In this document: in pieces, positions 1-5,114 of the stretch
Numbering within the stretch: the stretch's first letter is position 1
How the letters are laid out: each line of letters starts with the position of its first letter
Source: Clostridia bacterium
GTDB taxonomy: Bacteria; Bacillota; Clostridia; Christensenellales; Aristaeellaceae
Reading direction: 5' to 3'
NCBI GenBank assembly: GCA_017537105.1
Contig: JAFWBZ010000183.1
Span: 1 to 5,342, forward strand
Length of the DNA stretch: 5,342 bases
Position numbers and translations under genes: made by a program
The notes under the pieces: generated by a model
The model's database searches: none
The model's input: the letters and a program-made list of their open reading frames with translations, nothing else
Told to the model about the DNA's origin: nothing

Positions 1-341
1 CTGGCGGTGATGGCGGACTGGTAGCAGCCCATCAGGGCGGAGACGCCGATATTGGTGATCAGGCGCTCGGCCTCGGTGGCGGCGGCCTCCTCGTTGGACT
101 GGGTGTCGCCGTAGTACAGCTCGATCTTCGCGCCGCCCATGGACTGGATGCCGCCGCGGTCGTTGATCTCGGAGATGGCGAACTCGATGCCCTTCTGGGC
201 GTCCTCAGCGACCGCTGCCGCCGAGCCGGTGTACGGGAACAGCACGCCCAGCTTGATCACCTTGTCGCCCTCGGCGATCGCGCAGGTGCTCATGGCCAGT
301 ACCATGGCGAGTATGAGAAGTACAGCAAGCAGTTTCTTCAT
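1..341 (-). CDS. HAAT-type ABC transporter substrate-binding protein, N-terminal part (runs off left edge)
   Basis: Extracytoplasmic receptor of a branched-chain-amino-acid-type ABC importer; it should capture the solute and hand it to the LivH/LivM permeases. Only the first 113 residues are present. Residues 1-23 are a signal peptide (MKK, a hydrophobic core, then AIA before E24), giving a likely signal peptidase I site. Cys20 is preceded by M-S-T, which is not a normal lipobox, so lipidation is doubtful. From about residue 28 comes the typical start of the type-1 periplasmic-binding fold (Peripla_BP_6/LivJ-like): KLGVLFPYTGS, then a helix with KGIEFAISEINDRGG, then IELYYGDTQSNEEAAATEAERLI and a SALMGCYQSA strand. 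The ATG at 341 has AAAGGAG eight bases upstream. The gene lies 50 bases after livG, with a stem-loop between them. The family is clear. The ligand cannot be read from this fragment, and the enzyme genes upstream argue against assuming leucine/isoleucine/valine. Confidence 0.9.
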   Translation of the reverse strand, partial: MKKLLAVLLILAMVLAMSTCAIAEGDKVIKLGVLFPYTGSAAAVAEDAQKGIEFAISEINDRGGIQSMGGAKIELYYGDTQSNEEAAATEAERLITNIGVSALMGCYQSAITA

Positions 342-361
342 GATTCTTTCTCCTTTCTATT

Positions 362-388
362 ATTTCATCTGCTTTGCGCAGATAAAAT
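362..388 (-). other. Intercistronic stem-loop between livG and the binding-protein gene
   Basis: On the minus strand ATTTTATCTGC (388-378) pairs with GCAGATGAAAT (372-362) around a 5-base loop GCAAA. The stem is 11 bp: 10 Watson-Crick pairs and one U-G wobble. It begins four bases after the livG stop codon. No U-run follows; the next bases are AATAGAAAGGAG, the ribosome binding site of the binding-protein gene. This is therefore unlikely to be a strong intrinsic terminator. My inference is an mRNA processing or stability element that lets the binding protein be expressed at a different level from the membrane components, as is common in ABC operons. Confidence 0.6.
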
Positions 389-391
389 TCG

Positions 392-1117
392 TCAGATGGC
401 GTAGTCGGAGCCCAGGTAGACGGCGATGACATCCTCGTTCCGGGCGATCTCATCCGGCTTGCCCTCGGCGATCTTCTCGCCGAAGGAGATGACGGTGATG
501 TTGTCGGAGATGCTCATCACGGCCTGCATGATGTGCTCGATGATGACGACGGTGATGCCCAGCTCCTTGATGCCGGTAACGATGTCCATGACCTCGGTGA
601 CCTCAGTGGGATTCAGGCCGGCCATGACCTCGTCCAGCATGATGAGCTTGGGCTCCGTAGCCAGCGCGCGGGCCACCTCCAGCCGCTTTTGCTCACACAG
701 GTTCAGGCTCCGGGCCTGCACGTCCGCCTTGTTCTCCAGCTTCGTGATCTTCAGCGCCCGGAGCGCCTTCTCGCGGGCGACGGACACCTTGTTCGTGTGG
801 GTGAAGCCGCCCACCATCACATTGTCCAGGGTGCTCATGCCCCGGAAGGGCTGCACGATCTGGTAGGTGCGCACCAGGCCCTTGCTGCACAGGTGATAGG
901 GCTTGGCGCCGGTCACGTCGTGGCCGTCAAAGGTCACATGGCCGCTGGTGGGCGTGAGGAAACCCGACACCAGGTTGAACAGCGTGGTCTTGCCCGCGCC
1001 GTTGGGCCCGATGAGGGCGTGGATCTCGCCCTTCTGCACCGTCATGTTCACATCGTTGACGGCCTTCAGGCCTCCGAAATGCTTGGACAGGTGTTCGATC
1101 TTGAGGATCTCGCTCAT
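392..1117 (-). CDS. livG: LivG-type ABC transporter ATP-binding protein
   Basis: Cytoplasmic ATPase that powers the importer, working on the inner face of the LivH/LivM pair. It has 241 residues, a little short of the usual LivG length of about 250. Visible motifs: Walker A GPNGAGKT (37-44), Q-loop RTYQ (Q86), an ABC signature region LNLCEQKRLEVARAL (138-152), Walker B LIMLDE (158-163), D-loop region AGLNP (166-170) and the switch histidine in IIEH (H195). The QIVQPFRGMSTLDNVMVGG stretch and the C-terminal GKPDEIARNEDVIAVYLG are typical of LivG rather than LivF. The signature has Cys-Glu where many ABC proteins have Gly-Gly/Gly-Gln; Liv ATPases vary here, so activity is still expected. The ATG at 1117 overlaps the livM stop as ATGA, implying translational coupling. 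The frame stays open further upstream through livM, but that extension is a shadow of livM and not part of the protein. Confidence 0.95.
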   Translation of the reverse strand: MSEILKIEHLSKHFGGLKAVNDVNMTVQKGEIHALIGPNGAGKTTLFNLVSGFLTPTSGHVTFDGHDVTGAKPYHLCSKGLVRTYQIVQPFRGMSTLDNVMVGGFTHTNKVSVAREKALRALKITKLENKADVQARSLNLCEQKRLEVARALATEPKLIMLDEVMAGLNPTEVTEVMDIVTGIKELGITVVIIEHIMQAVMSISDNITVISFGEKIAEGKPDEIARNEDVIAVYLGSDYAI

Positions 1118-2130
1118 TTTGTCGTCTCCCCCTTTGAACGCAGTCTGGCGACCAGCCGGCGTACCAGCTTCTGAAGGATCGGCAGTATGCCGTCCGGGAA
1201 AAAGCGGATGCAGACGATTAGCATGATGCCGTAGATGGCCAAGTTCAGGCCTTGGGTGCCCGCGAACCTTGCGGACGCGAACTGGGATATGCTCTCGACG
1301 ATCACTGCGCCCACCGTCGGGCCGAACACCGTCGCCTTGCCGCCCAGCATGGCCACGATGGCCAGCTTGTCGGAGAGCGACTCCGCAAACAGGCGGGCCG
1401 GGTTGCAGAACAGAATGACCTGGGCGTAGAACGTGCCGCCGGCGGCGCAGAAGAAGGCACTGATCGCCATGGCCTTCAGCTTGAGGGCCCGGGAGTTCAC
1501 GCAGAGGGATTCGGCGGCGTCCTGGTTGTTGGCGACCGCCGCCAGCTGATAGCCCATCTTGCTGCTCTTGATCCACTGGCAGACGGCCAGCACCACGATC
1601 AGCATGCCGAGGATGACGTACAGGTAATACTTCTTATCGACGAATTGCATGGCCGCAAGGCTGTTGCCCGACACCGCGGGGATCTGGATGCCGCGGGCGC
1701 CGTTGATCTTGATGGAACCCAGCTTGCGGGTGTTCTGCACCAGCAGCAGCAGGATGTTCGCCAGCGCGATGGTCGTGAGGGTAAAATAGGTGCTCTTCAG
1801 CTTGAAGCAGGGGAAGCCTATGATGACGCCCACCAGCGCCGCCAGCAGTCCGCCCGCCAGCATGCCGATCCAGGGCGATATGCCGTACTGCACGTAGAGG
1901 ATCGTGGAGGTATAGGCGCCGATGCCGATGAATATCGCGTGTCCCAGCGAGAATTGCCCGGCAAAGCCGCTCAGGATGTTCCAGGCCGAGGCAAAGTAGG
2001 CGAACATGAAGATGTAGATGATGATCTGGAGGTAGTAGCTGTTGAGGCATTCTGCCAGCACCAGCACAAATGCCAGCGCCGCCGCCAGCGCCGCGAGCCT
2101 GACGATCGTACTCTTCTTCGACGTATTCAT
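1114..2130 (-). CDS. livM: LivM-type branched-chain amino acid ABC transporter permease
   Basis: Integral membrane permease of the HAAT importer, partner of LivH in the translocation pore. It has 338 residues and many hydrophobic segments: about 9-29, 33-55, 62-80, 86-107, 115-132, 168-185, 219-240, 255-280 and 296-309. Family landmarks are GFAGQFSLGHAIFIGIGAY (55-73), the FKLKSTYFTLTTIALA stretch (109-124), the EAA-like coupling loop around QLAAVANNQDAAESLCVNS (195-213) that should dock on the ATPase, LAIVAMLGGKATVFGPTVGA (256-275) and the closing FPDGILP (311-317). The tail is basic (RRLVARLRSK) and cytoplasmic. The ATG at 2130 has GGAGGGG upstream; this site overlaps the livH stop codon (TAGGAGGGG), so the two permeases are likely made in coupled amounts. 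Its 3' end overlaps livG by four bases. No truncation is seen. Confidence 0.95.
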   Translation of the reverse strand: MNTSKKSTIVRLAALAAALAFVLVLAECLNSYYLQIIIYIFMFAYFASAWNILSGFAGQFSLGHAIFIGIGAYTSTILYVQYGISPWIGMLAGGLLAALVGVIIGFPCFKLKSTYFTLTTIALANILLLLVQNTRKLGSIKINGARGIQIPAVSGNSLAAMQFVDKKYYLYVILGMLIVVLAVCQWIKSSKMGYQLAAVANNQDAAESLCVNSRALKLKAMAISAFFCAAGGTFYAQVILFCNPARLFAESLSDKLAIVAMLGGKATVFGPTVGAVIVESISQFASARFAGTQGLNLAIYGIMLIVCIRFFPDGILPILQKLVRRLVARLRSKGETTK

Positions 2131-2143
2131 GCGCTTACCCCTC

Positions 2144-3019
2144 CTACACTTTCTTGCCGAACAGGCCGTTCGGCTTCAGGAAAAGCACCAGGGCAAAGAT
2201 GACGAAGCAGAGCATCTGTCCTGTGTAAGAGTCAAAGAACAGGCCGCCAAAGGCCTCGACCAGTCCGATGATGAGTCCCGCCAGCAGACAGCCTCCCACC
2301 GAGCCCTTGCCGCCCAGCACCAGTATGATGAAGGCCTTGGATCCAATGGTCGTTCCCACCGAGGGGGTGATGGTGTAGAATGTCGCGAATATGACGCCGG
2401 CCACCGCGCACAGCGCGCAGCCGATGCCAAAGGCGATGTTGTAGTACCGCAGCACGTTGATGCCCATCAGCTGGGCCGCCTCCCTGTCCTGGGCGGTGGC
2501 GCGAAGGGCCTTGCCCGGATAGGTGCGATTCATGTAGAACCACATGATGGCGAATACCAGCAGCGCGATGCCCGCGCCGATCAGCTTCACCAGGCTCAGC
2601 TTGCGCCCGAAGCCGATGGAGATGTAGGTCAGCGAGATGTCCATGGACACCGAGCGCGGCGTGGACTTGAAGATCATCAGCATGATGTTTTCCAGCGCGA
2701 TGCCGAGACCGGCGGTACACAGGAGCAGGCCTACGGGGTTGGAGTCCGCGCGCTCGCGCAGGTACAGCGGCCGGATCACGATGTCCTGGAAGGCGTAGCC
2801 GAACGCGAACATCACCGGCACTGCGATCAGGAGCGTCAGATAGGGGTTGATACCCAGCAGCACTGTGGCGCCGTAAACGATGAACATGGCGATCATCAGG
2901 ATCGATCCGTGGGCCCAGTTGACGATCTGCATGATGCCGTAAATGATGTTGACACCTAGCGCCGTGGCGCTGTAGATGCAGCCCATGACGAGACCCAATA
3001 TCAGCGTTTCATAATACAT
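2144..3019 (-). CDS. livH: LivH-type branched-chain amino acid ABC transporter permease
   Basis: Integral membrane permease forming the transport channel with LivM. It has 291 residues, normal for LivH, and about eight hydrophobic segments. Landmarks are ALGVNIIYGIMQIVNWAHGS (20-39, the LivH 'NfAHG' region), IRPLYLRER (82-90), the EAA-like coupling loop RATAQDREAAQLMGIN (173-188), KAFIILVLGGKGSVGGCLLAG (228-248) and the C-terminal LKPNGLFGKK (281-290). The ATG at 3019 has GGAGGG nine bases upstream, inside the last codons of the kinase gene, and only three bases separate the kinase stop from this start. Transport genes therefore follow the sugar enzymes without a break. Family assignment is firm. 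As with the other Liv components, the fold does not reveal the solute, because HAAT systems are also known to carry urea and short amides. Confidence 0.95.
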   Translation of the reverse strand: MYYETLILGLVMGCIYSATALGVNIIYGIMQIVNWAHGSILMIAMFIVYGATVLLGINPYLTLLIAVPVMFAFGYAFQDIVIRPLYLRERADSNPVGLLLCTAGLGIALENIMLMIFKSTPRSVSMDISLTYISIGFGRKLSLVKLIGAGIALLVFAIMWFYMNRTYPGKALRATAQDREAAQLMGINVLRYYNIAFGIGCALCAVAGVIFATFYTITPSVGTTIGSKAFIILVLGGKGSVGGCLLAGLIIGLVEAFGGLFFDSYTGQMLCFVIFALVLFLKPNGLFGKKV

Positions 3020-3022
3020 CTG

Positions 3023-3983
3023 TCATGTCCCTCCAATGGTCTGTCGCCTGTGCAGGCCTTCCGAGATAGCCCTGGCCTCTCCGATGCCGGGATAGGAAAG
3101 GATCGCCCCAGGGCGGCTGACGACCACCGCCCCATAGCGGTTGCCCCAGTCCGCCGCCGCGTCCGGCCCCTGCCCGCCGATGATCGCTGCGGCAAAGGCG
3201 GCCATGAAGGCGTCCCCGGCAGCGACTGAGTCCACGCAGGCCACCTCGTAGGGCGGGAAACATCGCGTCCCGCCGTCGTCGCAGATGACGCAGCCATCGC
3301 CGCCCAGCGTCATGACGACACAGCCGCAGCCGTACCTGTCGCGCACCCGCGCGGCGACCGCATCGGGCGGCGCGCTCCGGATGCCTGCCAGCTGCTGCGC
3401 TTCGACGCGGTTGACGAAGAGATAGTCCACGTCGTCCAGGCGCTCCGGCGGCGCGGCGCCCAGGGGGGCTGGGGTTCAGCATCACCGTCATGCCGCGTTC
3501 CCTGGCGAGGCGACAGCCCTCGAGGGCCAGCGCCTGATCGAATTCGAAGCCGGCGATGAAGTATCCTGCGCCGGGGAAGGCGTCCAGCGCTTCCCTGAGC
3601 TCCGCCTTGTCCATGTAGCAGGGATGGGCGGGGCTGCCGATCACGACGTTTTCACCGTCCGCCCGGGTGATGACCAGCCCCACGTCCGTGGCGATGTCCG
3701 GGCTCATCAGGTACCGGGAGCAATCGACGCCGGCGGCCTCGAGCCACCGAAGGCCCAGCTGCCCGCCGTCGTCCTGTCCCACCTTGGTGACCAGCGCCGT
3801 GCGGACCCCGTTCAGCGCCAGAGCCACAGCGGCGTTGGTGCCCTTGCCGCCGTCCTCGCCGAAGCGCCATTCCAGCGCCCGCACCGTCTCGCCCGGCTGC
3901 GGAAAGCGCTCCACCCTGGCCATGTGGCCTACGCCGTGCTTGTTGAATACCACGGCCTGGACACCCCTTGCGTCACGCTCCAT
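3023..3983 (-). CDS. PfkB/ribokinase-family sugar kinase, reading frame broken by one extra base
   Basis: Predicted cytoplasmic ATP-dependent kinase of a sugar or sugar-like hydroxyl group. The first 173 residues, from ATG 3983, carry PfkB motif 1, FGEDGGKGTNAAVALALNG (41-59), and a ribokinase-like lid region. After MLNPSP the conserved sequence moves to another frame: LGAAPPERLDDVDYLFVN, the NRVE motif (N191, E194), VMTLGGDG, the anion-hole/catalytic DSVAAGD (251-257, base D257) and a VVVSRPGAI tail, ending at TGA 3025-3023. Dropping one C from a six-C run gives a seamless 319-residue kinase, normal for the family. As written, translation would follow the wrong frame to 3009. The ribokinase substrate motif N-x-D is replaced near residues 17-19 (NKHGVGHM), so the sugar is probably not ribose. 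AAGGAG lies seven bases before the ATG, inside the end of the NagB-like gene four bases away. It is either a sequencing indel or a recent pseudogene. Confidence 0.9.
3463..3468 (-). other. Six-C run where the kinase gene changes frame
   Basis: On the minus strand the text reads AACCCCAGCCCCCCTGGGCG. The upstream frame reads N-P-S-P-P-G; the downstream conserved frame needs N-P-S-P-L-G, which results if the run has five Cs. Ribokinase-like proteins have N-P-(S/A)-P at this place followed by a P-E-(x)-L segment, so the join is precise. The site marks a one-base insertion relative to the ancestral gene, or an assembly error. Confidence 0.8.
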
Positions 3984-3987
3984 CCAC

Positions 3988-4872
3988 TCACTCCTTGCTC
4001 AGCGGATGCTCCAGCGTCTCCTCGTCGCAGAATACGATCTTCTCCGGGATGTATTTCATCGCGAAGGTCACCGGATATTCCAGCGTCGTGTCCTTGCAGA
4101 ACAGCATCACGCGCAGCGCCGTCTGCTTCCACTCGCCGCATCGCATCATGCACACGATCCGGCGGGAGGCCAGTATGGACTTCATGCCCACCGTGACCGC
4201 CTTGGGCGGGATCCTGTCGTAATAGCCGCCGAACCGCCTCACGGAGAGCGCCACCAGCGTGTCCTCGTTCAGCTCGACGATGCGGGTCTTTGAATTCTTG
4301 AATTCCTCCTGGCTGATGCGATAGTAGCGGGAATGCGGCGCTTCGCAGAAAGCAATGAGGCCCTTGCAGCCGATGCCCGCCCAGATGGTGTCGATGTCGC
4401 CCATGCCGGCCACCATATCGTCATACCGGTCCAGGTCCCTGGGGTCAGGAAAGATGATCTGCTCCGGCGGACACATGAGCTCGGGATCGATCTTTGAAAA
4501 CACCTGCTTTTTCATCACCGCGTGCAGGCTGCCGTAGGGCGCGTCCTCAGGGATGGGGCGGGCCTCCCAGTCGAGGTACTCATCCATCATGAAGATCCAA
4601 AGGTTCTTCATGCTGATGCGCTCGCGGTGCGCGCGCTCGATAAAGTACTTCCACTGGTCGATCGGTCCGGCCGGCACGATCCACTTGGTCGGTATGCCCT
4701 TGGCGTTGTGCTCGATGAGCTCCTCCGCCATCAGGTCCGCGACCTCCCGATAGAAGGTCTCCGTGTCGGAGCGCACCCGCAGGTCCGCGTTCAGGTCCGG
4801 CATCAGCTTGACATCCTCCGCCTTGACGCGACACCACTGGTCCAGCTGCTCCCTTGAAATGATAAAATCCAT
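3988..4872 (-). CDS. NagB-like (glucosamine-6-phosphate deaminase/isomerase family) protein
   Basis: Predicted cytoplasmic sugar-phosphate enzyme of the NagB/6-phosphogluconolactonase fold; NagB itself converts glucosamine 6-phosphate to fructose 6-phosphate and ammonia. It has 294 residues, with an N-terminal extension of about 30 relative to NagB. Family signs (numbered from ATG 4872): KWIVPAGP (63-70) in place of the phosphate loop, WIFMMDEY (92-99, D97 matching NagB D72), WAGIGCKGLIAFCEAP (164-179), SKTRIVELNEDTLVAL (194-209), RIPPKAVTVGMKSIL (220-234) and IVFCDEETL (279-287). In the active-site stretch NagB has N-D-G-H-I-A-F-N-E; here it is C-K-G-L-I-A-F-C-E. Asp141 and His143 of NagB thus appear as Lys170 and Leu172, while Glu148 is kept (E177). 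Ordinary deaminase activity is doubtful. The ATG at 4872 is preferred over GTG 4878 because AGGAGG lies seven bases before the ATG but only one base before the GTG. It is the first gene of the operon. Confidence 0.85.
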   Translation of the reverse strand: MDFIISREQLDQWCRVKAEDVKLMPDLNADLRVRSDTETFYREVADLMAEELIEHNAKGIPTKWIVPAGPIDQWKYFIERAHRERISMKNLWIFMMDEYLDWEARPIPEDAPYGSLHAVMKKQVFSKIDPELMCPPEQIIFPDPRDLDRYDDMVAGMGDIDTIWAGIGCKGLIAFCEAPHSRYYRISQEEFKNSKTRIVELNEDTLVALSVRRFGGYYDRIPPKAVTVGMKSILASRRIVCMMRCGEWKQTALRVMLFCKDTTLEYPVTFAMKYIPEKIVFCDEETLEHPLSKE

Positions 4873-4879
4873 CCACACG

Positions 4880-4885
4880 CCTCCT
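4880..4885 (-). promoter_or_regulatory. Ribosome binding site deciding the start of the NagB-like gene
   Basis: AGGAGG on the minus strand, then seven bases (CGTGTGG), then ATG at 4872. The in-frame GTG at 4878 would have a one-base spacer, too short for initiation, so the shorter protein is favoured. Confidence 0.8.
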
Positions 4886-4911
4886 CTGCGCCCATCACCG
4901 CTTTTTTGTTC

Positions 4912-4940
4912 ATTATAACACTGCGATTCACTAAATTCAA
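4912..4940 (-). promoter_or_regulatory. Sigma70/SigA-type promoter of the operon
   Basis: On the minus strand TTGAAT (4940-4935) is followed by a 17-base spacer and TATAAT (4917-4912). TG lies one base before the -10, giving the extended form TGTTATAAT. This places transcription start near 4905 and leaves a short leader of about 33 bases before ATG 4872. No other promoter of this quality was seen inside the operon, so it probably drives all the genes shown. Confidence 0.8.
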
Positions 4941-4949
4941 TACTAAATT
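4930..4949 (-). repeat. Tandem direct repeat AATTTAGT overlapping the -35 region
   Basis: AATTTAGT occurs at 4949-4942 and again at 4937-4930 on the minus strand, start points 12 bases apart. The second copy overlaps the -35 hexamer. Such spacing next to a promoter fits a regulator binding site, but the DNA here is very AT-rich and chance is possible. Confidence 0.4.
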
Positions 4950-4968
4950 TTGTAAATTTTTGTATTTT
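4948..4968 (-). promoter_or_regulatory. A-tract UP-like element upstream of the promoter
   Basis: On the minus strand three A-runs (4968-4965, 4961-4957, 4951-4948) recur every 8-9 bases, at about -43 to -63 from the predicted transcription start. This is the place and composition of an UP element contacted by the RNA polymerase alpha C-terminal domain, and would help a strong promoter. It is inferred from composition only. Confidence 0.45.
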
Positions 4969-4996
4969 GATTCAAATAGTTTATAATACATACGCC

Positions 4997-5009
4997 CAAT
5001 ATTATATTG
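4997..5009. promoter_or_regulatory. 13-base palindrome CAATATTATATTG, possible operator
   Basis: CAATAT and ATATTG are perfect inverted arms around one T. The centre lies about 100 bases upstream of the predicted start of transcription, in otherwise gene-free AT-rich DNA. It could bind a dimeric regulator. No regulator gene is in the window, and the short AT-only character makes chance a real alternative. Confidence 0.3.
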
Positions 5010-5114
5010 ATATGTGATAAAATGGTTGTAATAATTCCACGATTAACCTAAGAAATGGAAACTGATGTTATTATTTGCGCATCCGGATCGTTCGCGGTTC
5101 CTGGGTCGATGCTG

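Noticed and set aside
1118..1576. Upstream extension of the livG reading frame giving a 394-residue protein
   Set aside because: The extra residues are Arg/Gly/Pro-rich shadow translation of livM; the real livG starts at ATG 1117 with a Liv-type N-terminus and ATGA overlap.
1252..2959. Long plus-strand frames opposite livM and livH
   Set aside because: They are rich in Gln/His/Arg/Asp, as expected for the antisense of hydrophobic GC-rich genes, and have no recognisable domain.
3009..3460. Out-of-frame continuation of the kinase to 3009 as a true C-terminus
   Set aside because: It is Arg/Gly-rich and has no family motif, while the other frame holds the NRVE and DSVAAGD motifs of the kinase.
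3624..4293. Plus-strand frames opposite the kinase and NagB-like genes
   Set aside because: Antisense shadows in GC-rich DNA; no ribosome binding site or family motif seen.
4959..4987. Plus-strand TATAAT at 4982-4987 as a divergent promoter
   Set aside because: No good -35 at the right spacing and no convincing plus-strand gene downstream within the window.
4803..4991. Small minus-strand frame across the promoter and the start of the NagB-like gene
   Set aside because: It would begin upstream of the predicted transcription start, contains the promoter, and overlaps a well-supported gene in another frame.
5081..5088. Palindrome ATCCGGAT after the right-edge frame, considered as part of a terminator
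   Set aside because: The arms have no loop, neighbouring bases do not extend the stem, and no U-run follows on either strand.
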